From QHXM01 sp032160165 (GTDB lineage Bacteria > Acidobacteriota > Blastocatellia > Pyrinomonadales > Pyrinomonadaceae), in the NCBI GenBank assembly GCA_032160165.1, contig JAVHWA010000037.1, forward strand, positions 1-25,622: 25,622 nt of DNA. The letters are read 5' to 3'. Within the stretch, counting starts at the first letter, position 1; every line of letters begins with the position of its first letter. Shown here piece by piece: positions 8,396 to 15,269 of this stretch. The notes below the pieces were generated by a model. It worked only from the letters and a program-made list of their open reading frames with translations, had not been told where the DNA came from and made no database searches. A program made the translations under genes and the position numbers.

Positions 8396-8896
8396 TCACT
8401 CAAGCGGTGGGTCGCTGGCTGTGGCGGACCGCGTGGCGTTGGCGCGGATGACGTTGCTGGTTGAATCCAGATACAAATGGCGAGCGCCGCCGGTCGGGGT
8501 CCCGTCCGCAGACCTGGGATCGGCATTGACGGTGTAAGCTGCGGAGTCCGACCCTGATTTAGCAGTGAGTGTCATCTTAAAAGCATAGCCGCCGACCACC
8601 GGAGAGGCGCCCGCGAAGCGCGAGTCGAGATAGTTGTCCGCAACTAACTGATCGAACGTCCCGTAATCTTCCGCGTGGCTGAGCATGTATTCGGTCTGCG
8701 CCCGGAACATCGTCTGCAACGTACGATTGGCACCCGCCTCGTCGGCTACGTTGACAGACTTTCGCAGTGTGCCCGTCTCGTTGGATGAATTCGCTGAGTT
8801 CGTTGATTTTGATCCGCAGGCGGTTGAGAAAAGTGCAATGATCACTAACACCAAAAAGCCTAAAGCGGTTTGCGAGTAGCCATGCTCGGTTTTCAT
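8396..8896 (-). CDS. Lipoprotein with a type IV pilin-like globular domain
   Basis: A 166-residue protein from the ATG at 8896, which has GGAG 9 bases upstream; a GTG at 8911 is the alternative. The N-terminus has a hydrophobic helix (about residues 11-26) ending in a plausible lipobox STAC, so it is probably a lipoprotein. The rest resembles the globular head of acidobacterial pilins: RTLQTMFRAQTEYM, an acidic Tyr-Gly stretch, LVADNYLDSRF, GGYAFKMTL, YTVNADPRS and a terminal HLYLDSTSNVIRAN, matching the common pattern 'Y.F....YT..A.P.....R.FY.D..GVIR'. There is no Glu5 or normal prepilin motif, although a Gly-Tyr precedes the helix. A pilT-like gene lies upstream on the same strand. Role unknown; minor pilin derivative or cell-surface protein are both possible. 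Confidence 0.65.
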   Translation of the reverse strand: MKTEHGYSQTALGFLVLVIIALFSTACGSKSTNSANSSNETGTLRKSVNVADEAGANRTLQTMFRAQTEYMLSHAEDYGTFDQLVADNYLDSRFAGASPVVGGYAFKMTLTAKSGSDSAAYTVNADPRSADGTPTGGARHLYLDSTSNVIRANATRSATASDPPLE

Positions 8897-8914
8897 TGCG
8901 AGTAACTCCACGTC

Positions 8915-9221
8915 GACCCCACCCTGAAATGGGGAAAGGTCCAGAACGGTGTCTTTACGCCGAAGGCGTTGGCGAATTCCTGCCCAGGATGAAATCCTGG
9001 GTTAGAAACTCGCGATAGATGCGACATCAACACTGAAGGTGTTGATGTCGGCGCATGAGCACCATTGCCCACATCTCTCTCAACCCTTTCAGGGTTGCTA
9101 CTGCACGATGGGTTCCCACACCCAGGGCGTTGCCCTGGGCTTGAATTTCTGAACGCCTTCGGCGTTCGAAGATCGCCGCAATGCGCTCCCAGCGGGCCGG
9201 GCGCAAACTAACAGTTTGCGC
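8915..9221. repeat. Array of eight consecutive hairpins
   Basis: Stems, each short-looped: 8917-8921/8930-8934 (CCCCA/TGGGG); 8957-8961/8965-8969 (ACGCC, loop GAA); 8983-8990/8994-9001 (CCCAGGAT, loop GAA); 9022-9033/9039-9050 (12 bp, loop TGAAG); 9081-9087/9091-9097 (CAACCCT, loop TTC); 9121-9128/9132-9139 (CCCAGGGC, loop GTT); 9151-9157/9161-9167 (GAACGCC, loop TTC); 9201-9209/9213-9221 (GCGCAAACT, loop AAC). The second and seventh are reverse complements of each other (ACGCC-GAA-GGCGT against ACGCC-TTC-GGCGT). The left half has GAA-type loops and the right half mostly TTC, as if two arrays face each other. It fills the 345-base gap between the lipoprotein and VWA genes. Confidence 0.92.
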
Positions 9222-9241
9222 TACATTGCCCAACAACCACC

Positions 9242-10318
9242 CTACTTCGCGTAGTAACCTCTTCTTGTGCGCGCGGCAAGGTCTGGCCGTGAAACAAGCC
9301 GCACGGAAACATTACGCCACGATCCATCACGGTTCCGATTGGTAGGACGATAACCGATGCTGTAAACAGTGCCCAGATCGCGTATCACTTGTTCATAGAC
9401 ACCGCGCAGGTCTTCGAGCTTGCGAGCGCGATAGAGCATGCTTCCGCTCTCGCCTGCCAACTGTACGAGCTGCTGACGCGCCAGCGCATACGAACCCTCT
9501 GTCGCGCGATGCTGCTTTATCATCTCGCGCTCGGTATCTAGGTAGATAGGAATCAGAATGGCATCTGATGACTTCACTCCTTCGAGAAGCATTTCGAAGG
9601 TCGTGTTCGAACCGGGACCGGGCACATCCGGCAGCGCATTGTCCACTCCATCCGACATGACGATCAATGCCTGACGCCGTGAAGGGTCGCGCGTGCGATA
9701 GATAGAGTTCAGTACGAAGCCTACAGCGTCCCAGAAATTCGTCCCGCCCCGAGGCTTCTCGATTTTCTTGATCCGTTCGATCAGCAGGTTGCGGTCGCTA
9801 GTCAGAGACGAGACGACGAACGGCATGTCTGTGAAGGTAATGATGCCGATTCGATCCGTCGGCCGAGCAGCCTCCACGAAGCGGATCGCCGACTTTCGAA
9901 CCAAATCAAGCTTATCGACGGTCGAACCTGAGAGATCCATCAGCAGTACCAGATCGAATGGCGTCGAGGCCGAGGCGAAAGACGAGATCTCTTCGGGCGC
10001 CCCATTCTCGGACACCGCGAAGTCTGTCTGCTGCAACTCACCTACGGGATGTTGGCTGTCGCGGCTAAAGACGCTGACGTTGAGATCGACGAGCTCGGTA
10101 TCAATCCGAATCGTCTCGATGTCATCGTCCTTCTGTTGCGCAATATTGCGGGGAGGAGGCGGCGGCGGATCGTCCTGCCCGAGGACGGGCAATGCAAAAG
10201 GAAAAAGGAAAAAGGCAAACGTAAGAAGGCAAAAGTATGGATGAGCGCAGCTGGGGTCGAACGCGGCCATTCGGCCCACTTTTACCTTTTGCCTTTTTAC
10301 TTTTGACTTAGTTGGCAT
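9242..10318 (-). CDS. Secreted VWA protein, acidobacterial VWFA-related type (second paralogue)
   Basis: About 358 residues from the ATG at 10318, which overlaps the upstream stop. Alternatives are GTG 10348 and ATG 10270. A basic N-terminus and the hydrophobic LLTFAFFLFPFALPVLG form a probable signal peptide, followed by a run of six prolines. The family N-terminal block is IRIDTELVDLNVSVFSRD, then a segment ending in DFAVSENGAPEEI. The VWA domain has MIDAS DLSGS at about residue 128, GGTNFWDAV and VMSDGVDN. It ends in the typical RRGYYAK. VWA domains bind metal and a protein ligand; this family is expanded in Acidobacteria and no member's role is established to my knowledge. It overlaps the preceding VWA gene, so the two are co-transcribed. 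Its signal peptide is encoded by a heptad repeat element (10194-10307). Confidence 0.88.
   Translation of the reverse strand: MPTKSKVKRQKVKVGRMAAFDPSCAHPYFCLLTFAFFLFPFALPVLGQDDPPPPPPRNIAQQKDDDIETIRIDTELVDLNVSVFSRDSQHPVGELQQTDFAVSENGAPEEISSFASASTPFDLVLLMDLSGSTVDKLDLVRKSAIRFVEAARPTDRIGIITFTDMPFVVSSLTSDRNLLIERIKKIEKPRGGTNFWDAVGFVLNSIYRTRDPSRRQALIVMSDGVDNALPDVPGPGSNTTFEMLLEGVKSSDAILIPIYLDTEREMIKQHRATEGSYALARQQLVQLAGESGSMLYRARKLEDLRGVYEQVIRDLGTVYSIGYRPTNRNRDGSWRNVSVRLVSRPDLAARTRRGYYAK
10194..10307. repeat. Heptad inverted repeat lying inside the 5' end of a VWA gene
   Basis: The left arm, about 10194-10240, reads as 7-base units GCAAAAG, GAAAAAG, GAAAAAG, GCAAACG, TAAGAAG, GCAAAAG. The right arm, 10277-10307, reads CACTTTT, ACCTTTT, GCCTTTT, TACTTTT. 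The arms pair loosely around a spacer of about 36 bases. The word set matches the element at 16484-16566. Read on the minus strand, the left arm encodes the hydrophobic core of the VWA signal peptide and the right arm encodes the basic N-terminus (KSKVKRQKVKV). Confidence 0.8.
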
Positions 10319-11930
10319 AGTAGCCGCGCTTGCCGCGCGCGACGGCACCGGCGCGCGTAAGCGTCACGCGAATCGCGCGCCATTTTCCGTCTCGCTCTTT
10401 TTTGGTGGGACGATAAGAGAGACTGTAGACGGTGCCCAGATCTGAGATCACGCGCTCGTACGCACCCGCCAGGTCTTCCAGCTTGGCTACCTCGTAGAAG
10501 AGGCCGCCACCCGCCTCTGCCAGCTCTTCCATCTGCTCGTAAGCGGTATCGAACGTGTCCTCCTGGATATCGAGCACGCTCAGAGGTTCATAGGTGGTGT
10601 CGAGCCAGAGCGTGTAGAGCACGCCATCAAATTCGCGTACACGTGATAGGACCTCTTTGTAGTCAAGCATGGACCCTTCGCCGGTCACATTCGGCATCGT
10701 GCTGTCCAGTCCGTCGGACATCATCACGATAGCGTTACGCCGCGAGTCCTTCCCGCCCTTTAGAATCTCTTCCATGGCGAAAGCCAGCGAGTCGTAGACT
10801 TTGGTGCTGCCGCGCGGCTCGATGATCTCGCCGATACGCCGGCGCAGGGCTTCGCGATCGTCTGTCAAAGGCGAGACAATAATCGGAGTCTTCGCGAAAG
10901 TGATTATGCCTATGCGGTCGGCCGGGCGAGCGGCATTGACGAAGTGGAGCGCCGCGTCGCGAATCAGGCCGATCTTCTCCTTTGTGGAAATTGAAAGGTC
11001 TACCAGGAGGATTAGATTGAATGGCGCATTGGCCGATTCGAAGTGTGCTAACTCCTGCGGCGCTCCATCCTCGAAGAGCTTGAAGTCTTTCTCGTTTAGT
11101 CCGGTCAGGCCGCGATTAGTTCCCCGATCGATCACGCTCACGTTCATCGTCACCAACTCGGTATCGACGCGGACGACATCGCCCTCTTCGACCTCTTCCC
11201 CCGAGGTGAGCGGTTTGGAAGGGGTCCCAGACGCTGTTCTACTTGCGTCCGAGCCGATGAGGGTCGGTCCCGTATGGATCTCTTCCGCAGAAGGGGAGCC
11301 TGCCTCAGTGGAGTAAGCGATCAAAGTGATCCGTCCTCGCTTTGAAAAGAGGCGAGCTGGTTTGCCTCCCGCGCCGAGGCTTAGCTGGAGTCTGTTCGTC
11401 GCCCCGCTGGCCTTCACCAGGGAAGGAATCTTGTTCACAACTGGGCCCGCTGGCGACTGAGCGTCGATGTCGACATCTGCGGAAGCAGGAAATTCGGCGC
11501 GGATATCGCCATATCCTGTTTGGATGTTGAGTTCTGCCGGTGCCCCACGTACAACCACCTGACCCGTTTCAGCGATGATGGTGGCCCGGGACCTTTCAGG
11601 AATCCGCAACGTCAGATCTACGCGTGTAAGCATCCCGATATCCAATGGGGACACGCTCACGGTCAGCAACTCATCTGTTCGCTTGATCGAGACCGGCGCG
11701 CGGTTAGGTTTTTCGCCCTTAACCATCGCCATCACCGAGACATGTTTCTCTCCCCAGACTTCGACAGTGATCGCCCCCCTCGGATTTATTACCGAGAGTT
11801 CGCCGCCGGCGGGCAGATCTGCGCGCACCCCATCGTCAGCCTGCGAGCGGACAATAGTCTGCGGCGCCAGCAGCAAGACAAGCATTGCGAGTCCGGGGAT
11901 TAAAAATCTGGTGAGCTTTGAATGGAGCAT
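10308..11930 (-). CDS. Secreted VWA protein with N-terminal DUF4097-like beta region
   Basis: A 540-residue protein. The signal peptide spans residues 1 to about 30 (hydrophobic LAMLVLLLAP). Residues about 40-210 are a repetitive beta-strand region (GGELSVINPRGAITVEVWG, ATIIAETGQVVVRG, LNIQTGYGDIRAEF) resembling DUF4097-type putative adhesin or beta-helix sheets. A linker rich in Ser, Thr and Gly leads to the acidobacterial VWFA-related block (VRVDTELVTMNVSVIDR at about 253-269, KDFKLFEDGAPQEL at 281-294). The VWA domain follows, with MIDAS DLSIS at 311-315, GSTKVYDS and MMSDGLDS, and the end is RGYYAN. It is 11-41 bases overlapped by the second VWA gene downstream. The lone beta region suggests surface or periplasmic binding. 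The combination with a MoxR locus hints at metal-dependent assembly, but this is inference. Confidence 0.88.
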   Translation of the reverse strand: MLHSKLTRFLIPGLAMLVLLLAPQTIVRSQADDGVRADLPAGGELSVINPRGAITVEVWGEKHVSVMAMVKGEKPNRAPVSIKRTDELLTVSVSPLDIGMLTRVDLTLRIPERSRATIIAETGQVVVRGAPAELNIQTGYGDIRAEFPASADVDIDAQSPAGPVVNKIPSLVKASGATNRLQLSLGAGGKPARLFSKRGRITLIAYSTEAGSPSAEEIHTGPTLIGSDASRTASGTPSKPLTSGEEVEEGDVVRVDTELVTMNVSVIDRGTNRGLTGLNEKDFKLFEDGAPQELAHFESANAPFNLILLVDLSISTKEKIGLIRDAALHFVNAARPADRIGIITFAKTPIIVSPLTDDREALRRRIGEIIEPRGSTKVYDSLAFAMEEILKGGKDSRRNAIVMMSDGLDSTMPNVTGEGSMLDYKEVLSRVREFDGVLYTLWLDTTYEPLSVLDIQEDTFDTAYEQMEELAEAGGGLFYEVAKLEDLAGAYERVISDLGTVYSLSYRPTKKERDGKWRAIRVTLTRAGAVARGKRGYYAN

Positions 11931-12300
11931 GACTACAGTCTCAGGGCTTCGTGTACATCTCGTCGACCCTCCTAGTCAGAACCGCCTGATGAACCGGCTG
12001 TGTGAAAATCCCGACCTCTCTCATTCTCACCCGCCTTCACGCGGTGACCACCCGCTCGCGACTCTCGGGTAACCGTTTCAACGGTTTTACCGTTCGTGGA
12101 GCATGAAACAGCACGAGAAACCGTCAAACGGTTTTCTCTCTTGAGTGTCACTTGTTCGCCCGGCTGAAGCCGGGCGAGAATGAGAGGCGCGCTCCGCTTC
12201 GCTTCGCATGGCCCCTTCCCAACCTGAGAGATAGTCCACGTTGCGCTCATCCTTTGACAACTGGAAAAATGCAATCTAGGACGCCGGCAAGCCATTTCTC
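11931..12300. other. Gap between moxR and the VWA pair, with hairpins and a REP-like fragment
   Basis: No convincing gene. At 11974 there is AGTCAGAACCGCCTG, the head of the REP-like family, followed by a diverged tail. Three hairpins follow: AACCGT/ACGGTT at 12071-12086; GAGAAACCGT/ACGGTTTTCTC at 12115-12138 with one bulge; and CGCCCGGC-TGAA-GCCGGGCG at 12157-12176, a perfect 8-bp stem. Any of them could end or slow transcription from moxR, but none has a T-tract. Confidence 0.75.
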
Positions 12301-12349
12301 CATTCACTATTCACCATTCACCATTCACCATTCACGATTTGCGATTCAC
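12301..12349. repeat. Tandem heptad repeat (CATTCAC)
   Basis: Seven consecutive 7-base units: CATTCAC, TATTCAC, CATTCAC, CATTCAC, CATTCAC, GATTTGC, GATTCAC. The run ends at the last base of the moxR stop codon. There is no facing arm nearby, unlike the other heptad elements. Confidence 0.85.
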
Positions 12350-13356
12350 TAACCTGCGTCCATCGCCTGCTTCACCAAATGCGCAATGATTGCTTCGGCG
12401 GTGATGCCTTCGGCCTCTGCGCGGAAATTGGGGAGGATGCGGTGTCTAAGGACGGGATAAACCATCGCACGCACATCATCATATCCCACCGCGAAGCGGC
12501 CGTCGAAGAGGGCGTGGGCCTTCGCCCCCAGGATCAGGTATTGACCGGCGCGCGGGCCCGCGCCCCAACGCACGTTCTCGTTGACGAAGGCTCCGGCCTC
12601 GCTACGGTTGGGACGACTTGCACGAACCAATCCGGTCGCAAAGTCTATGATGTTAGACGCAGCCGGAACGTCGCGCACGACTTCCTGGATCTTCAATAGC
12701 GCAGCTCCATCAAGGATTGGACGCGCGCTCTCGTGGCGGTTTGCGGTGGTCTCGGCGATGATGCGCCGCTCTTCTTCCGCTTCGGGATAGTCGACCACAA
12801 TCTCGAACATGAAGCGGTCGAGTTGGGCCTCTGGCAGATGATACGTGCCTTCCTGCTCAATCGGGTTCTCGGTCGCCAGAACGAAGAACGGCGGTTCGAG
12901 CGTGTATTTCACTCCGCCGGCGGTGACCTGGAGTTCCTGCATAGCCTCCAGCAACGCGGCCTGGGTCTTGGGAGGAGCGCGGTTGATCTCGTCCGCGAGT
13001 ACGATATTGGCAAAGATGGGGCCGGCGATAAAGCGAGCGGCTCGTCGTCCGGTAGCACGGTCCTCTTCGATGACTTCGGTGCCCGTGATGTCGGACGGCA
13101 TCAAGTCGGGAGTGAACTGGATGCGGTTGAAGCGAAGATCGAGAGCCTGCGCCAGCGTCTTGACCAGGAGAGTCTTCGCCAGGCCGGGCACTCCGCGCAA
13201 CAGGCAGTGTCCGCCGCAAGCCAATGCAATCACACTTTGACGGACCACTTCGCGCTGCCCGACGATTACCTTCGCAACCTCGGCTTCCAGCTGCGCGATA
13301 GTCTCCGGCAGTGTATCAAGCGTCGCGGCCTTTTCGCTTTCGCCTATCACTTGCAT
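12349..13356 (-). CDS. MoxR-family AAA+ ATPase
   Basis: A 335-residue protein from the ATG at 13356, nine bases after the upstream TPR stop. A longer frame to 13482 overlaps that gene and adds unlikely Arg-rich sequence. Motifs: Walker A GVPGLAKTL at about residues 55-63, Walker B VLADEINRA at about 119-127, sensor 1 LATENP at 160-165, and EAQLDRF at 176-182 carrying the arginine expected near the nucleotide. Length and the N-terminal VGQREVV block are normal for the family. MoxR ATPases work with DUF58 and VWA proteins as chaperone-like complexes in cofactor insertion, cell envelope stress and morphology. The partners are present here: DUF58 at 7177-8166 and BatA-like at 2456-4432. A TPR gene directly precedes it and is likely in the same transcript. 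Confidence 0.95.
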   Translation of the reverse strand: MQVIGESEKAATLDTLPETIAQLEAEVAKVIVGQREVVRQSVIALACGGHCLLRGVPGLAKTLLVKTLAQALDLRFNRIQFTPDLMPSDITGTEVIEEDRATGRRAARFIAGPIFANIVLADEINRAPPKTQAALLEAMQELQVTAGGVKYTLEPPFFVLATENPIEQEGTYHLPEAQLDRFMFEIVVDYPEAEEERRIIAETTANRHESARPILDGAALLKIQEVVRDVPAASNIIDFATGLVRASRPNRSEAGAFVNENVRWGAGPRAGQYLILGAKAHALFDGRFAVGYDDVRAMVYPVLRHRILPNFRAEAEGITAEAIIAHLVKQAMDAG

Positions 13357-13364
13357 GTCAATTC

Positions 13365-13709
13365 TTACTCGCAGAATGCGGCGTCGCCAGAGCTGGAATC
13401 GATACCCTTCAATAATCCTTCCATGTGCTGCTTTGCCTTCCAGGCGCCGGTTCGATCGGCGACCTTGACTCCGTCGGTCCATGCTCGGCGAGCTTCGTCT
13501 ATCTGACCCTGGTTAGCCAAGGCGGCTCCCAGCAGTTGATACGCGGAGGTGTAGTCAGGGTTGACCCTAACTACATTCACGAGGGCGGCGGTAGCTTCGG
13601 CCCATCGCTCAACCTTGATGTACTCATTGGCGAGCCCATACCAGATCATAGCGTCGTCCGGTTGCTGCTTCGCCATCTCGGCAAAGATGTCTATTCTCGA
13701 TTGGGTCAT
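13365..13709 (-). CDS. Small TPR-repeat protein
   Basis: A 114-residue protein from the ATG at 13709; the longer frame to 13757 would read into the heptad element. About two to three tetratricopeptide repeats are visible: DDAMIWYGLANEYIKVERWA and PDYTSAYQLLGAALANQGQ, followed by IDEARRAWTDGVKVA, with the usual Trp, Leu, Gly, Tyr and Ala positions. There is no signal peptide, so it is probably cytoplasmic. Its stop is nine bases before the moxR start, so the two should be co-translated; TPR proteins are frequent members of MoxR/Bat loci (as in BatE and similar). Inference: an adaptor of the MoxR complex. The leader contains the second copy of the conserved-core heptad element. Confidence 0.85.
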   Translation of the reverse strand: MTQSRIDIFAEMAKQQPDDAMIWYGLANEYIKVERWAEATAALVNVVRVNPDYTSAYQLLGAALANQGQIDEARRAWTDGVKVADRTGAWKAKQHMEGLLKGIDSSSGDAAFCE

Positions 13710-13744
13710 CGCTCTACGTGTCCAAAGTCGAACGGTTGAAGAAT

Positions 13745-13945
13745 GTCCAAGGTCCAAAGTCCAAAGTCAGGAAGCGTTCAATGTTCAATGTTTGAGACCG
13801 AACGGTAATATCTGATTTTGACGCGACAGCTTCCGTGGTGAACTTTGGACATTGGACTTTGGACCTTGGACATTTCTTTGCCCATTGGACTTTGGACCTT
13901 GGACATTTCTTTGCCCATTGGACTTTGGACCTTGGACATATAACG
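13745..13945. repeat. Heptad inverted-repeat element with conserved core, copy 2
   Basis: The left arm, 13745-13768, is CCAAGGT, CCAAAGT, CCAAAGT units. Then come TTCAATG-type units, the shared core (13810-13857, 43 of 48 identical to 8297-8344), and a right arm of TTGGAC-type units. The right side is expanded by a 33-base tandem repeat at 13851-13883, 13884-13916 and partial 13917-13939, each holding ATTGGACTTTGGACC and ending TTTCTTTGCCC. The element sits between the pilT-like stop and the TPR-moxR start. Confidence 0.9.
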
Positions 13946-13952
13946 TTGAACG

Positions 13953-15191
13953 TTATCGTTCGATCATGTCCAGCATAGAATCGTCGCTCGGAGGCTTGGA
14001 TGCCGCCGGATCGGGCGGTGTTTCGGACCAATCGCTCAGACGCAGAAGCAAATTGTTTTGATTCGATGCGAAAGGAAGAGCGTCCTCTTTGGTTACGACG
14101 CCATCCCGAACCATTTGCTCGAGCACGCCGTCGAATGTCTGCATCCCCTCCTGATCGCCCTGCTCCATCGCATCCAGCAACGACTTTCCTTCGGTCTCGC
14201 CCTTCTCGATGTACTCTTTTGTACGCGATGTCGATTTCAGAATCTCGATTGCTGCCACCCGTCCGCGGCCGTCGGCGCGCGGTAGCAGGCGCTGTGACAC
14301 GATGTAGCGAAAAGCCTGCGCAATTCGCGTTCGGATTACGTGCTCCTCGTTTTTCGGGAAGACTCCGATTATTCGATCAACCGTCTTGGCAGCATCGATG
14401 GTATGTAAGGTGGAAAGGACAAGATGGCCAGTCTCAGCGGCTTCGAGAGCTACCTCGATCGTCTCCCGATCTCTCATCTCTCCCACTAGGATGACCTTCG
14501 GGGCCTGGCGCAGGGCCGCCCGAAGAGCGCGCGCGAAGTCCGACGTGTCCGAGTAGAGTTCGCGCTGATGGATGGTCGAATTCTTATGAACATGCAGGAA
14601 CTCTATAGGGTCCTCGATGGTCACCACGTGGTAATACTTCAACTCATTGATCAGATCGATGATGGCTGCAAGCGTGGAACTCTTGCCGCTCCCGGTTGGG
14701 CCGGTGACGAGTACGATCCCGTTCTTGATGTCGACGATGGCTTTAAGATGCTCCGGCAGGTTGAGCTCTTCGAACCGCGGTGGTCGCGCGGGAATCACGC
14801 GCATTACTATGGCGTGCGTACCCCGCTGCATAAATATATTCACGCGAAAGCGCGCAAGGCCAGGCGCGCTGAACGAAAGATCGGCGGAACCGTAGTTTTC
14901 AAGGTTCTGCGCAGCGGTCAGGTGATGACCGGATCTTAGATGGCTGCCGATAATTAGCTTTGAAATCCCGGCGGTGTGCGCGGGCGTCAGTTTCTCGAGC
15001 CCTGGCACCTTGACCGGCTGGAGCTTTCCCATAAGCTCAATCTGCGGCGGCCGGCCCGGTGAGAAAATGAGATCCGAGACTTTATCTGAAATCCCCAGCA
15101 TGCGTTGAAGCACTTCCACGAAGTTAGGAAGCGGCTGAGGATTCGCGGGAGGAGTCGAAGATTGAGGAGTCTTTTGTTCGAGTGTGCTCAT
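13953..15191 (-). CDS. PilT/PilU-like type IV pilus retraction ATPase
   Basis: A 412-residue protein from the ATG at 15191; the longer frame to 15254 reads through a repeat. Motifs: an N-terminal PAS-like pilT domain with SDLIFSPGRPPQIELMG, Walker A GPTGSGKSS at about 164-172, Asp box VTIEDPIEF at 190-198, Walker B VILVGEMRD at 233-241, and His box LVLSTLHTIDAAKTVDRII from about 257. The C-terminal part has GMQTFDGVLEQM as in PilT and PilU. It hydrolyses ATP to pull pilin subunits from the pilus base at the inner membrane. The tail after about residue 385 is acidic and Pro/Asp-rich, longer than in classical PilT. No other pilus assembly gene is in the window except the pilin-head-like lipoprotein. 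I avoid a symbol because PilT and PilU cannot be separated by eye. Confidence 0.92.
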   Translation of the reverse strand: MSTLEQKTPQSSTPPANPQPLPNFVEVLQRMLGISDKVSDLIFSPGRPPQIELMGKLQPVKVPGLEKLTPAHTAGISKLIIGSHLRSGHHLTAAQNLENYGSADLSFSAPGLARFRVNIFMQRGTHAIVMRVIPARPPRFEELNLPEHLKAIVDIKNGIVLVTGPTGSGKSSTLAAIIDLINELKYYHVVTIEDPIEFLHVHKNSTIHQRELYSDTSDFARALRAALRQAPKVILVGEMRDRETIEVALEAAETGHLVLSTLHTIDAAKTVDRIIGVFPKNEEHVIRTRIAQAFRYIVSQRLLPRADGRGRVAAIEILKSTSRTKEYIEKGETEGKSLLDAMEQGDQEGMQTFDGVLEQMVRDGVVTKEDALPFASNQNNLLLRLSDWSETPPDPAASKPPSDDSMLDMIER

Positions 15192-15198
15192 AACGATA

Positions 15199-15268
15199 GT
15201 GGTCAGTGGTCGGTTTTCAGTGGCCAGTAGTGTGATCAGTTTTTGGCTGACCACCGACCACTGACCGC
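15199..15268. repeat. Heptad inverted repeat (GGTCAGT words)
   Basis: The left arm reads GGTCAGT, GGTCGGT, TTTCAGT, GGCCAGT (15201-15228). The right arm reads CTGACCA, CCGACCA, CTGACCG (15247-15267). Bases 15201-15214 and 15253-15266 are exact reverse complements (14 bp). It fills the gap between the DUF4159 stop and the pilT-like start, and might act as a terminator or attenuator there. Confidence 0.85.
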
Positions 15269-15269
15269 T

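Noticed and set aside
8169..8537. 122-codon plus-strand frame
   Set aside because: It reads through the core element and into the antisense of the lipoprotein gene; composition is dictated by the repeat.
8915..9221. tRNA cluster or riboswitch
   Set aside because: The stems are independent short-loop hairpins with no cloverleaf, no CCA end and no known aptamer pattern.
9027..9236. 69-codon minus-strand frame
   Set aside because: It is a translation of the hairpin array (five of the eight stems lie in it) and has no ribosome binding site; similar peptides are known as spurious calls.
13851..13939. CRISPR array
   Set aside because: The 33-base units are directly adjacent with no variable spacers, and no cas gene is in the window.
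13714..14031. 105-codon minus-strand frame with repeated CPRSKVQW
   Set aside because: It is a read-through of the heptad element and the 33-base tandem repeat, overlapping the 3' end of the PilT-like gene.
15199..15268. IS-element terminal inverted repeats
   Set aside because: The arms are heptad repeats around a few bases with no transposase and no target duplication.
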